Shown here: one piece after another, positions 12,824 through 24,538 of the stretch | Layout: each line of letters begins with the position of its first letter | Position numbering within the stretch: position 1 is the stretch's first letter | Source: Haliclystus octoradiatus | Lineage: Eukaryota > Cnidaria > Staurozoa > Stauromedusae > Haliclystidae | DNA length: 64,000 bases | Direction of reading: 5' to 3' | Assembly: GCA_916610825.1 (NCBI GenBank) | Contig: OU744446.1 | Location: forward strand, 28,534,445 to 28,598,444 | The notes under the pieces: model-generated | Told to the model about the DNA's origin: nothing | Seen by the model: the letters and a program-made list of their open reading frames with translations, nothing else | The model's database searches: none | Made by a program: the position numbers and the translations under genes

Positions 12824-13989
12824 ATGGGTTACATGTTAAATGGGGTTAAATGGGATAGATTGGGGTACATAGCCTCACAATCTGTTCAAAAAAATTCAAT
12901 TACTATAGTCTCTCAGAATGTGCGTAGTCTTCTCAAAAACGATGAAAATGTTACGGAATTTATCCAACAGAGTAACTTAGATTTCATGGCAATGCAAGAA
13001 ATATGGCAAAACGGCTGTTTGTCATTACCAGATTATGATGTAATTCTGAAAGAGCGTGTGAACCAAAGAGGTGGTGGGGTTGGTTTTGTTGTGAAACGCA
13101 CACTTCGATATAACGTACGTGATGATCTCCTATGCCTAAATGATGAAATTGAAATTGCTGTTATTGAAACCCCAAAATTCTATATTGCCACAGTGTACCT
13201 TCCTCCAAAAGCTAGCAGCTCTCTGTCGTTCAAAGTTTTAGAAACAACTCTACAAAAAATGTCAAAAAGCCTATATTCCTCTGTGGGGATTTCAACATTG
13301 ATTTGTTAACTGTACCGCAAAAGTCTGATCAATTCCTCAACCTCATGCTCAACTTCAGTCTAATACCAACTGCTCTTAAGCCAACAAGAATAACTACCAA
13401 GTCATGCACACTGATTGACAACATTTTTACAAATTTCTCCCAGTCTATCCGAACTAGTCTCATTACCACAGATATTTCAGACCATCTTGCGCCATTTGTA
13501 AGCATAAACCATAATTACAAACCTAAAATTCAAACCACTGTAACATACAGAAATTTCTCACAAAAAAACTTATGCAATTTCAAAGATTTGCTTCTTGACT
13601 GTAATTGGTTTCCTTCCTCTGACCCCAGTGCTGCCTTTGAACAATTTGATTGTAATGTCAAGCACTGCCTTGACAAAGCATGTCCCATTATTACAAAACC
13701 AAGAAATAAAAACCATCATCGAATGCATCCCTGGATGTCAAAGGGACTAATGCTCTCCCGAGCAAAGAAACAAATTTTATTTCATAAATGGATCAAAACA
13801 AAAAGTCCAATTCTCAAAATCACATATGATAACTATGGAAAATTATACTGCAAATTGATTAGGAAGGCTAAAATTCTATACTGGGACCATATTTACAACT
13901 CCCACCTGCAAGATGCAAAAGCACTATGGAAAGCTACTAATACCCTTCTTGGTCGTATAAAAAAAAAACCGCTTTCCAACATTTTTTAA
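12824..13989 (+). pseudogene. LINE ORF2 endonuclease part, frameshifted
   Basis: Frame 12824-13309 carries the APE/EEP endonuclease start: ITIVSQNVRSLLKN, DFMAMQEIW with the catalytic Glu, RGGGVGFVVK and ATVYLPP. A frameshift at about 13275-13300 moves the GDFNID metal-site motif and the rest into frame 13303-13989, which contains the TLIDNIF and ISDHLAPF motifs including the catalytic Asp-His. It runs on into the linker helix region (PWMSKGLML). Another break at about 13980 separates it from a short frame (13995-14186) and then the RT ORF. The enzyme would nick target DNA; this copy cannot make it without frameshifting. Confidence 0.75.
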
Positions 13990-14263
13990 CGCAAATGGTA
14001 AAACTATCCGAGATAAAAATACAATTGCCGAGGAGTTCAACTTATTTTTTTCCAATGTTGGGTCTAGCCTGGCCAAATCATTCCAAAAGTCTGAAAATTT
14101 TAAAAAATCTACCACCAATTACTAATGCCTCTTTTGTCCTTAGAAATGTATCTCAGAATTCTGTACTGAAATCATCAATCGTTTAAAACCAAAACACAGC
14201 TATGGCCTTGACTATATCTCCCATACATGCCTGAAAACTATCAAAGACGTTATTCTTGGTCCA

Positions 14264-15721
14264 TTGACATATGTTATAAATCTATCAATAAGTACAGGAT
14301 ACATTCCTGCTTCATACAAATGTTCAAATGTCATACCAATTTACAAAACTGCTGACAACAAAGAATTTGGAAATTACAGACCAATTTCCTTGCCCACTAC
14401 ATTTTCCAAAATACTAGAAAGAGTCGTTCATAACCAATTTTATCAATATTTCGAAAATTCATTCTTTACTCCTTTTCAATTTGGATTCAGAACCTTTTCA
14501 GAAACAGTTCATTGTGTTATCAATTTTTTAAACAATAAATTTGAAAAACCTAATGATGCCCATCATATTGCAATCTTTCTAGACCTGAAAAAGGCTTTTG
14601 ACTCTGTTTCTCATTCAATACTCCTCTCTAAGTTAAAACACTATGGTGTCAAAAACAACGAGCTAAACTGGATGACAAATTATTTATGCAATCGTAGTCA
14701 AGTTGTTTCTTTTGAGGGATATATTTCAACGTCAAGACCTATTACTTGTGGTGTACCACAAGGAAGCATTCTTGGCCCATTGTTATTTTTGATTTTTGTT
14801 AACGATTTCCCCCAATCAACCTCTTTTTACACAAGTTTATTTGCTGACGATACAACACTCCAGTTTTCCAGTCAAAACCTTGTAGATCTTGAAACCAATA
14901 CAAATATCGAATTATCAAATGTCCACCAATGGTTTTATGATAATCAACTCACAATTCACCCTGAGAAATGCAAATATATGATATTTTCCCATTCTAAGAT
15001 AAAACACCTCAACATCCAACTCAATGGACACACTCTGGAGCAATGTGGCAAAGGCTTAAAGTCAAAAAATGTCAAATTCCTTGGTCTTCTTATAGATGAA
15101 AAACTAGATTGGAAGGACCACATTAATTCTGTCTGTATGAAAATAAGAAAACATGTTTATACCCTTATCAAATTGAAAAAAATGTTATCTACTAATTACA
15201 AACTCAAAATATATACTGCTATAATTAAACCTCACATTGAATACTGCATATCTGTATGGGGTCACGGTACTAGCATCAACATCTTGAATAAATTACATAA
15301 GAGATGCATCAGAATCATCACCAACATGAGCTACCGTACCCCTACAGAACCTCTACTTAAACAACTAAACATTTTAAAACCATCTGACCTCCATGTCATC
15401 AATATTGCATCCCTCCTTCATAAAGTTATTCTACAAAAATGTCCCATACTTATTCACAGTAAATTTCTCTTTAAAGACCACCAACGCCGTCAAACCAACA
15501 CATTTCATGTACCATTTGCGAAAACATATCACCTACAACAACTGCCCCTCTACAAGTTTCCTACTTTTTGGAATCAGTTGATTGATTTTGAAAATATCCC
15601 AACTTCTCGTTTACAATTTTTATCTGAACTGAAGACTACCATCATTGCGACATACTACTCTGAATGCAAGCTAGAAAAATGTTATGTATGCTACAAAAAA
15701 AAAATAAAAAAAAATCATTAA
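14264..15721 (+). CDS. LINE reverse transcriptase ORF fragment (485 aa)
   Basis: An uninterrupted frame contains the RT core in order: NYRPISL (residues about 37-43), FLDLKKAFDSV with the first catalytic Asp (105-115), CGVPQGSILGP (162-172) and FADDTT with the double Asp (193-198). Then come the thumb and the CR1-like C-terminal region with IKPHIEYCISVWG. The N-terminal RT fingers lie upstream, split off by the break at 13990-14260, so the listed ATG is not a real start. The lack of stops over 485 codons suggests a recent insertion. The protein would copy element RNA at the nicked target. Confidence 0.8.
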   Translation: MTYVINLSISTGYIPASYKCSNVIPIYKTADNKEFGNYRPISLPTTFSKILERVVHNQFYQYFENSFFTPFQFGFRTFSETVHCVINFLNNKFEKPNDAHHIAIFLDLKKAFDSVSHSILLSKLKHYGVKNNELNWMTNYLCNRSQVVSFEGYISTSRPITCGVPQGSILGPLLFLIFVNDFPQSTSFYTSLFADDTTLQFSSQNLVDLETNTNIELSNVHQWFYDNQLTIHPEKCKYMIFSHSKIKHLNIQLNGHTLEQCGKGLKSKNVKFLGLLIDEKLDWKDHINSVCMKIRKHVYTLIKLKKMLSTNYKLKIYTAIIKPHIEYCISVWGHGTSINILNKLHKRCIRIITNMSYRTPTEPLLKQLNILKPSDLHVINIASLLHKVILQKCPILIHSKFLFKDHQRRQTNTFHVPFAKTYHLQQLPLYKFPTFWNQLIDFENIPTSRLQFLSELKTTIIATYYSECKLEKCYVCYKKKIKKNH

Positions 15722-15735
15722 ATAAAAATTTAATC

Positions 15736-16436
15736 ACAATTTCATTAATGTGATACCACTTAGAAAACATAATCAAATGTACGTATTTAAATTGACGGAA
15801 ACATGTAAAGTAACATTTGTATTTAAAATATTGTCAAAGCATAAAAATTGCAATGTTTTTGAAACAGCGTAGATATTTGTGGTATATAACATATTAATAA
15901 TCACTTGAAAAAAACTCGAGTCATGATTGGTGGATTTGTACCACGTGTTTAGCAGTTATGTCAAGACAACCCACGATATTCCATGGCAACAACTAAAAGC
16001 GTGCGGGTATAGGTCTATACCCGCACGTGTGCGGTTATAGAGCTGTACCTGCACGGCTTTAACCAAACAGCTAGAAAAAACGTTTTGAAAATGGCGATTA
16101 GCTGCGACAGATTGAATATTTTTTCATAAAATCAAATCAAATGTATACTCTGTAATTGAAAATTCAATTGAGAAATTAAAAAAAGTGACAGCTTGGGATT
16201 TTCTATATTTAGATGTAACTTTTACTATATTTTTAATATTGCGAACATGTTGGAGAAACAATTATACTGAATTCTTCGCTTTATATTTTGAAATGATATT
16301 CGTAAGAATTTCGTTCAAATTGTATTTAATGAAAAATCAATGAACCATTAAATTAGAAAACAATCATTGTTGTGTGGAATTGATGAGATACAATTGATGT
16401 TCCAGACAAAGGTTATGCTACATGATTATTAAAATT
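15736..16436. other. Non-coding with tandem GC-rich hairpins
   Basis: AT-rich, apart from two adjacent hairpins at about 16000-16052. The first is a near-perfect palindrome (CGTGCGGGTATAG, 2-nt centre, then its complement). The second is a decayed version, GTGCGGTTATAG ... CTGTACCTGCAC. No gene. Confidence 0.45.
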
Positions 16437-16612
16437 ATTACATCACTCTTTGTTCTTGGGCCATCGAAATTTAGACCCACTCGTTCTCTAACAACAAACT
16501 CGAAATCCAAATCGTAAACTCAGCGGCCTCGTTTACGATATGGATTTCTCGTTTGTTGTTATTGAACTCGTGGATCTAAATTCCGATAACCCACTCACAA
16601 GAGTGATGTAAT
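16437..16612. mobile_element. Foldback (hairpin) MITE
   Basis: The 176-bp segment is one long imperfect palindrome. The ends are ATTACATCACTC and GAGTGATGTAAT. The inner arms pair (AACAACAAACTCGAAATCC with GGATTTCTCGTTTGTTGTT; TCGTAAAC with GTTTACGA) around a short centre. There is no coding capacity. Such foldbacks are non-autonomous DNA transposons; the family is unknown. Confidence 0.65.
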
Positions 16613-16892
16613 CCCTTAATATAATCAAGACATCTGATCAATTACAACTGTGGCTAAATGGGATCTGATCTCTTTTCAAACCAGTCTACAAACATTAACG
16701 TAATTACCTATTAGATATCTAGCTTCTAATACATTATACGCTAAAACTACCACATGATGATATACGACAATCTCTCCTTTCCAAAAATAGATTGGCAGTT
16801 CTAAGTATTGTTACATATTATAACCAATAGTGGTATTGCCTTTCTATTCTTGCATTACAAATGTCATTTTTCACATTAGATAGTGACGGATT

Positions 16893-17025
16893 AAAGGGTT
16901 ACCACACACTTGCCATGCTTGTATTCATATTTACTAAACGGGAAAATTTTTGGAGATACGAGTGAAGCGCTAAAAAATCACGAGCTCCGAGCGAGTGATT
17001 TTCACCTTTCCGTGGTAACCCTTTT
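16893..17025. mobile_element. Short TIR element
   Basis: The ends are exact inverted repeats, AAAGGGTTACCAC and GTGGTAACCCTTT. The interior of about 105 bp holds GAGTGAAGCGC and GAGCTCCGAGCGAGTG. Non-coding, MITE-like; the target duplication is not certain. Confidence 0.5.
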
Positions 17026-18404
17026 CTAAAATAAAACAAACGTCGGAATCTCGTTCGAGGGCGAATTCTCAATTCACGAATTCACAATCTAAAACTCGAT
17101 TTCAATTCATAAACCAAGCAAAGGTAATCCCACAACAAGATATATATTGTTGAATAAAGAAAGACACATACAAGAACTTCTGTAATATAAATTGTACATA
17201 TTTCTCTAGAAATTGATGTACTAATTGTTATCTAAATTTAAGGTTTACTATCAAGAGCGTAGCCTATAATTGTCTTTCATTCTGTGTTTTTATATTGCAT
17301 GCTGCACGGCAAATAGCTCATTTACGACGCTTTTCAATAAATATAAACATCTTGAGCTAAATATCGTTTTGTAAATCGTTGCCAAAATTGAGATATTTAT
17401 TATTGGATTGCTATCGGAAAGTTATAATTTCTTCATTTTATCGCAGATCAAACTTTTGAAGCTAGAGGTTTTTCCCGGTTTTTGGAGCCATGTTTTACCT
17501 TAGGATTTCGATTTCATACACGCTCTTTCGACCAATCAGATCTCAGAAAACCTTCGTGATATTTTAGAATATTTATTTAGCTGGTATTATTATTTGCTCT
17601 TCTGCACCGGATGCGATAATTCCACAACGAGCAAATTTGTTACGTGAGGCTAATACTGTTCTATTATTTGTTGGGATCCAAGCAGTATTTGAGGCCGTTG
17701 GATATTACGTATTCGGCTGTAAAGGGGAATATATTCGAGACGGCTTGTACTTACTATATCGCCATGTGTAAAATCGCAAAGGATGTCGCTTGATGAAATG
17801 TTAAAATTCGATTCAAAAACATTTTAAAACATACACGCAATCCCGGCTGTGTGCCATGCTTTCGTTGCACGTTTTCCCATCTGTACTGCTTGTTTCGCTT
17901 AAACGAAGGCGGGATCTTTCAATGGATTTTTCTCAGGGTTTTTTGCAACACCAAATTTTTGACATATTCGTTTAGAACATTTGGCAGTATTCAAATTTAT
18001 TGAGATATTCCTCAATTGGTCTATCAATGTTTCAGTACTTTTCTTGTTCTCTCAACAGTCTGTCAACAACAATATGTACATACGTAAAAATATATGTACA
18101 TACGTAAAAATAAATGTAATAAAAATAAACATGTTTCTATCTAGAATCTATAATGTACGATGGCCGAAGAGGGCAACATTAAAACGCTCTTATTATTACA
18201 CCAAAAATAGTCAGACACCATCCACCCCCGCCTTACAGCGGATATCTGGGTAGAGGCTTTTTTATATAGAAACTTCAAACTTTCGACTTCGTTTAATAGA
18301 CAAATCCGGCTAACTCGAGTGTATGTGTTTACCTTGCTTGCAGTCGAATTAGCAAGAATTTCATTTGAGAATGTTAACATTTCTGCTGCAAAATGGCCAA
18401 CCTT
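17026..18404. other. Intergenic, nothing recognised
   Basis: No supportable gene. A 25-bp near-exact tandem duplication (ATATGTACATACGTAAAAAT) sits at about 18070-18118. Overlapping ORFs at 17981-18407 on both strands show no domain. Confidence 0.35.
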
Positions 18405-18698
18405 CAAAGACTCTTAAGGCCCGAGCAAACGATCTCTTCGACGTTGTCGAACCAACAAAGTTGGATCGTTTGCCCATGCAGTCGAACGTAGATGGATGGT
18501 CGATAATTGCCGTCTCGGCTAGTCGAACGGGACTGAAAAATATTTTGATTCAAGTCGAAAATTTTTTCAGAGTCGAACGGTTGCAGTGGAATTTTGATGA
18601 GATTTTTATGTCCGGCTATGTCTGGGCATTTCACGCGATCGTATACGCAGACGCAGTAATTACCAAATGCCCTGTTGCCATAGTTATAAAATTTCCAA
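18405..18698. mobile_element. Possible truncated DNA-transposon end
   Basis: Begins TTA|AGGCCCGAGCAAACGATC, resembling PIF/Harbinger-type ends (TTA target, GGCCC start), then repeated TCGAACG/TCGACG words on both strands. No matching right terminus is present: the sequence stops at the boundary of the 2-kb duplication. Tentative. Confidence 0.3.
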
Positions 18699-20736
18699 AC
18701 AAGTAACACGTGAACTTAGCAATTCTCAGATATTTATCGATAATTCTGATCTCCTAATAATTTAATCAATGATGAAATGCGAAGAGTATAGTTGTATCGA
18801 CAACAACAACAATTATTTACTTATTTTACTCTGACAGGGCTTATATTACAGAGTTCCATTGTTCTCTCAAGCAATCAGTTGTTGACTTCAATAAAGGTAT
18901 TTTTCGATAAAACAATTTGAGAATAACACCTTGTCTCTTGGTCAACCGAGATCGAATAGCATTTTTATGAATATTTTCAGTTTTGAAATTAAACACATGA
19001 TATCCATTCAAAAATGTGACGCTGCAGGTGTCTTTCATTCAGATATTTGAACATCAGATAAGCAAATAAAGATTGCTATAGCTGGTACAAAAATATCTAT
19101 TATAGATCTCACATTGCATATAATAATATAATGCTGATAACACATTAATTCAACAACAAATATCTTTCCCATTATAGATTTACGGGTATACTATAACAGT
19201 AGAATTCTAAAGCCACATCGAATGACTTATAGGAAACTGGTTAGTTTCTGAGCGTGCATGCAGGTGCAACTCGATGAAGGCACGCGGTAGCCGTTGATGC
19301 AAAGGCAGAAAAGTAGGTACCGTATTATGGAATTAAAATATTCATTCAGTTAAATCATCGTTCAACAATTGTACGATCGAATCCATCAACATTAAATATA
19401 TGACTAAAGCCCGTTTTCCATTGCACAAGAAATGTCGCGCGAAGTGACATTCCTGATATTACGCATGCGGAGTAGTGGTCTTAGGACGTCAAAATGTAGC
19501 CAGGCGACGTCACCACATGTCGCCGAGAGAAAAAATGTAATCGAAAAATTTTTAACTCTTCTGATGTTGCCAAATCTAATCGCAGGCCAATCTAATATCT
19601 ATTTACTTTGAGAGGACTCAGACTAGAATGTCCAGACTTGCGTCCTAAACTAATTCTGAACATTTCGCCCTTTTCGAAATATTCAAACTTTCAAATTTAT
19701 TTCATATGATTTTGTACTTTGTAGAGTCTTTTATTGTGATCAATGTGAGTCTGAGCACTTGGAAGAACATTTAGTAATTTGCAGACATGCTGAAACAGAT
19801 TCTGAACAGTTGAGAATTATTAATATCAATTTGGGATCCGTGACTAATAAGTGAAATTTATGTACGTATTCCTTTCACATTGTTCTTACACAGCCCAATA
19901 AACATAAGTAATCTTCTTATAACAAATTATGTATAGTCGAAACCGACTAGGGTACTATTCGATGATCTGCATTCTGATTGGTTGCTCCATCGTTCACTGT
20001 TATCTCATAGTGAACGCTGGCAAGTTCCCTCGCAAACTTCAAAAGTACACAAGCGATTCGCAAATGTTTTTGAATCAAAATTTCATACGAATTACGAGAG
20101 TAAATTATAATTTTCGTCCCCGAGAAAACAAAACAAGTAACAAAATATGAGATGAAGTTGTTCAATGGTATAAGCTATGCATATACAATTTTAATCTTAT
20201 TTAACAATATTCTCGCAACTTTTCGTTTTATAAACAACAAACTTCTATACTACAAACTGCAAACATTTATGTATTTTTAGATACTCAATAGTTACCCTCT
20301 TAAGTTTCTTATTTTGTGGGACTGTATTTTGTAGCCAGTATTAATATCCAACTGTTTTGTTTAAAAAATTAAATCTGAATTCATCCTCCAAATCACGACG
20401 CTGCAGTCGTAATGGATGCCTTTGATTGACGGTTGTATTCAAAATTAATTATGCAGAGAGCGAATAAATAGTTGGAGTTTATTTCTTTTGATATGTTTTG
20501 CTTGTACGATTAGTTGGTTTCTACTAAAACAATTAGACAACTCGCCCTTGTTGTCTACCGTCTTGAATGTCTCGGAGGACTTCGGTGACTATTCAACGGT
20601 AGCCAACTCGGGCTCGTTGTCTAATTGTTAAATAGTCCAATAGGGCTCTGCGCCGAGATTTGCGTAATGAGTTATGGGATAGCTAGTCAGACAAACAATT
20701 TTGACTGCGTGATCAGTCGGTTGCGTTCGTATCTGT
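18699..20736 (+). repeat. 2,038-bp direct duplication, copy 1
   Basis: This segment matches 25564-27601 with a constant offset of 6,865 bp from first to last base, so no net indel. Reading the copies side by side I noticed about seven substitutions (for example near 18709, 19408, 19456 and 20431), roughly 99.7% identity. The boundaries are sharp (ACAAGTAACA ... TTCGTATCTGT), with no terminal inverted repeats and no obvious target duplication. It contains no recognisable gene; the small ORFs (18841-19038, 19929-20150, 19947-20165) are simply conserved because the DNA is. It includes a foldback hairpin at 20528-20629. Confidence 0.85.
20528..20629. repeat. Foldback hairpin inside duplication copy 1
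   Basis: The outer arms AACAATTAGACAA and TTGTCTAATTGTT are inverted, and the inner arms CTACCGT and ACGGTAG pair as well. Both lie within a GC-richer centre. The same hairpin is at 27393-27494 in copy 2. Probably an older MITE carried along by the duplication. Confidence 0.55.
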
Positions 20737-21179
20737 CCTGGTTATTATTTTGGTTGTTTTGATCTTAATGTATTACTAGGGAAAATAATGAAAAACTCAG
20801 TTTAAATAGCAGAAAACATTGCTACTGATGAACATGTAAGTCAGGCTGCAATCATATATAGGAGATTTCAAAACCAAAACATATTTTTTTAGCTTTCCAA
20901 ATCCCAGACATTTCGAAGCGAATTAACATTGCAGAAATGAATTGAAAAATGAATGCAGTCATAACTTCTACAAATTAATTAAGAAAAAAAAGTTGAGCTG
21001 ATTAAATATATTAAAATTGTTACTACACAAATATTACTTACAACAGAGTACAAAAATACAGCAAGTTACCGTTTCACGTTGGTAAATGTCGTTGATTGAA
21101 CTATCCTGGTAGAAATATTCATATCTGTACGCGCACTATTCAAGTGCTAACTCATTTCAATTTACATTCAAATGCATGC
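20737..21179. other. Intergenic, nothing recognised
   Basis: AT-rich, no gene or repeat seen. Confidence 0.35.
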
Positions 21180-21194
21180 CCGGATAGAGGGGTC

Positions 21195-21660
21195 TCGTAT
21201 GTCAATTGACAAACGTTCCTTTTCTCTCAATGACGTAATCATGACGTAATCTGGTTTTCAGCATATCTTGATAAATGATTAATCATGTCTATGAAGTAGG
21301 GCCTTTTTAATTGAATGATCATAGCTAACGTCATCGCTCCCTATACTTATTCAATTGAACAGCTTGCATCAATCAAATGATCTCAGTCCACTGTGATTGG
21401 GTAACGATCAGAGGCTTTAACAATTGACCTACTTTGATAACAATTGACATGATTTCTGTTTGGCACCTGATTGGTTAAAGATTGAAATTTTGATTCTCTT
21501 CGATAACAATTGACAAACTTTGTAACAATCGTGACATAGAAAATGTCAAACTGCAGATTGAGGCAAGTATTTGATTGGAAGAAACTCAAGCCTGTCCTTG
21601 CTTTACGCAATATGATTGGTTCTTAAACAATTGACAAACTACTTCAATCTTGGGCATATT
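21195..21660. promoter_or_regulatory. Cluster of CAATTGAC words and ATTGG (CCAAT) boxes
   Basis: At least five CAATTGAC/GTCAATTG words occur (about 21200, 21420, 21440, 21507 and 21629), mostly as ACAATTGACAAAC or close. They are interspersed with at least four GATTGG (inverted CCAAT-box) words at about 21395, 21468, 21572 and 21615. The density is well above the surroundings. This could be a promoter or enhancer, or a degenerate repeat; no adjacent start codon or exon was identified. Confidence 0.3.
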
Positions 21661-23169
21661 TGACAGAGAGATAATCTGAACAAGGGCACATGATCGTTAA
21701 AGAAATTTAAAAACAACGAGCGGTAAACTTACTTGTTTTGACACATACATTACTTGTTTCGTTATTTTATCTGCAGTTTTGGCCAAATCGTAAAATCGAT
21801 TCAAGTTGTCATTTTCCCATTTATATGTCCTCGAAAATATGGAATTACCGATGCGACTGTTAACTTTGTGAAACAAAAATAATTGGTATCTCGCTATTCA
21901 TTTACATTATTGGTTTGCTTTACAAGTTTATCGCAGTTCAATGAATTGTTTACTAAGCTACACCTTTTTTTCTCTGGATGCCTAATTATGAACTGATATC
22001 CAGATTTAGCAAACTCAAAACTGGGTAATCATTAATTGAGAAAGAGATGTTGGCTTCTTTCCTAGATTATGAGCCTACTGTATCAATACGAGATGAATAT
22101 GATCACTGCTCAAATGATCTCATGTACGTTTGTTTTGATTTTGATTTATTGGATTGTGGAGAACCGTAGAACTGATTCCAGCGGCAATTAGCTACGATTA
22201 GTAGTCAAAGATCAGAAGGAACATCAGTGCTGTTTGTTGGTGATTAATTTAACAAGCTAAATATACTATTTAATTTATATTTTATCACTATGCTTTTAAA
22301 TTTGATTGAACAACGTACATAACATATATTTACAATTTCGCCAAGATAGATTTCAGTTTGCACGCAGGCTAATATTGATTTGGTAATTTAATGTAACGGT
22401 ATCAAATTTAGAAATAGAAATAATAAAATATTCCCTATTTATTAAACAAAATAAATGATGAAGGGAGTTGCTGGTGCCGGGGGACTGTTAAATGACTATT
22501 TATTTCCTCTTCCAGGGCCATTGCAGTAGGGGGGGTTTCGTCCCCTAATATGGGCGTGGCGATTTGATTACGTCATTTTGACAGGGGTATTCAAAATCCT
22601 GTATCCGGGCCTGTTCAAATGTATAATATAATATAATACTGAACGCTTTACGACTAATAAAATATATGTATGACCAATATAGGCATAGACAAGTAACTAT
22701 TTCAACTTTCTGGCCACTAGCAGTAATCATGACTGCTCAGAGAACAAGGAACTGACTAGGTAGCTTTTTCAATCTTTCAGAGGCATGGCCTGTGCCGCCG
22801 CTGTAGTATCTCATATCTGATCATCATTGTCAATTTATGCTCATCTTCATTGTCTTCATATTCATATGTATCTACACAAAAATATTACCTGTAATTCATC
22901 AAGTAACAAATTATGGTAAACATATCCTTAATTGAAGAATGAATGCCACTAGAATGTAGAATGAAGTGTGTCTGCCACATTCACCTAAAATGATAACATT
23001 TGCCTGTGATGATCTCCTCTTTAATGCCAGTTTACCCCGACACTTTACCAACTTTTTTCCCTTCATTTGAGTCATTTCAGATACCAAAGTTTAAATTTTC
23101 ATATCACTAGATTCCCAATTGCTGCAATGAGTGTTTCAACACAAGAAAATTATTAATTTCTTAGGGCAG
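21661..23169. other. Intergenic, nothing recognised
   Basis: AT-rich, no supported gene. A G-rich run lies near 22530. Confidence 0.35.
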
Positions 23170-23705
23170 TGGTTTCTTCCAAGTTGAATTCGAGCCAATC
23201 TGTAAATAGCGCAACAGTTTCAACCTTCTTAGACAGGTTTTAAACTTCATTCACAAGGCATATTTTAAGTTAAACGATTGAAATACCCACAAAAGCATGT
23301 AAATGTAATACATAAAAATTAAATCGAGTTTAAAAACTTCAAGTCTTGGTATCAAGTACGAGAAAACACATCCAAGTTGCATTCGAGCCAACGTATAAAC
23401 AGTGTTACAAATCAACAATTTTCTGTAGTTATATAAACTTCATTCAGCATGCGCATCTCTAGATAAAACCATTGAAATGCATCCAATAAAAGCATGACGA
23501 TATAATAAATAATTATAAAATCTAGTTCAAAGATTTTAAATCTTGGTTTAAACTACTAGAAAACACATCCAAGTTGCATTCGAGCCAGGATTCGAGCCAA
23601 CGTATAAACAGCGTTACAGTTCAACAATCTTCCGTAGTCTACAAACTTCATTCAACAGGCGCATCTTCTGATAAAACGATCGAAATATCCAAGTAAAGCA
23701 TGTTG
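23170..23705. repeat. Tandem repeat, about 195-bp unit, three copies
   Basis: Units start near 23177, 23370 and 23569 with the shared word CCAAGTTG(A/C)ATTCGAGCCA. They continue with GTATAAACAG-GTTACA, AAACTTCATTCA, GCATCT, ATAAAACGATTGAAAT and AAAGCATG. The spacings are about 193 and 199 bp. The third unit carries a short internal duplication of ATTCGAGCCA. No ORF. Confidence 0.7.
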
Positions 23706-24538
23706 ATATGTAGACCGTGGTTTAAAACACGAGAAAACACTATGAAGACGAGCAACATTTAGCTGTTTGCAGCTTTGAAAAAGGATGAGCAGAATGTGAA
23801 TGTCTGACCAGGTATCCCACAATGAAATTCTCGCAGCTGATGACGTATCGGCGCGGAGCTCTATTCCTGGTAATAGCCAATTTGTAAACAAAACATTTAC
23901 TCATGGCCTTCCATTATTATTATTTTAATTGCCAACGAACGTTTTTTATCGTTGAAGGCAGCCAAATTTGGTTTAATTGGAAAATGGCGCTATAAAAGTC
24001 AAAATAATTCTCATTTGTGCTGAAATTGCAAAAGTTTTCAATCGGCATTCTTCGCGCGACAATTGTCTCTGCGCACGACATTTTTGGTGCAGTGGAGAAC
24101 CGGCTTAATGATTTGTTTGATGATTACAGCACCTTATTAGTATTACATATTCCAAATGTTGTTTTCTTTGAGTTAAATTTAATATCATTGTCATTTATGT
24201 TGTGTATCTTAGTTGATCTGTTATCGCCAACAGCTTGCAGTACGAAAAAATGATGGCGGAAGTCTTCTGCATTGATCACTATATAGCGTATAAAACATGT
24301 AATATATATAAATTAATAAATTTGGAGAATAGTACGATTTAGTATACATGAATTTTGTTTCAGAAAAGCGTTCATGCTTGTGGGCTGGCCGGCTCCATCC
24401 CCAGCGCTCTTTCGCGAACTTCTTGCATTCAGGATGCGGAGAGAAACTGTCAGAACTCCTCAATTAAACATTTCTCAACCGAGATCTCAACAATATATGT
24501 ATTCAATATGTTCATATTTATATTTCCCACATACTTAC
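23706..24538. other. Intergenic, 3' side of the PAN gene
   Basis: No confident exon. The stretch 24360-24465 is GC-richer and open on both strands, with splice-like edges (TTTGTTTCAG on plus). However, no reading frame joins the PAN exons in phase, so it is left unassigned. Confidence 0.35.

Larger units (their letters stand above)
12820..15735 (+). mobile_element. Non-LTR retrotransposon (LINE, CR1/L2-like), nearly complete ORF2
   Basis: An APE-type endonuclease followed by reverse transcriptase in one orientation defines a LINE ORF2. The sequence begins almost at the endonuclease N-terminus with no ORF1, so it is probably 5'-truncated. It ends in an A-rich tail with AATAAA-like words at 15695-15730. 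Two or more frameshifts interrupt the N-terminal half, while the RT half is open for 485 codons. The 52.3-54.6 kb region is an older copy of the same family. Clade assignment by eye (CR1/L2/Rex-like) is tentative. Confidence 0.85.

Noticed and set aside
18841..20165. ORFs conserved exactly between the two copies of the 2-kb duplication
   Set aside because: The whole DNA segment is nearly identical, so ORF identity is not evidence of coding.
18699..20736. Helitron or TIR transposon as explanation for the 2-kb duplication
   Set aside because: No TC ... CTRR termini with a 3' hairpin, no TIRs and no clear target duplication.
24355..24470. Further exon of the PAN gene (GC-richer, open both strands)
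   Set aside because: None of the available AG acceptors gives a frame that joins the phase 0 end of the preceding exon without an early stop.
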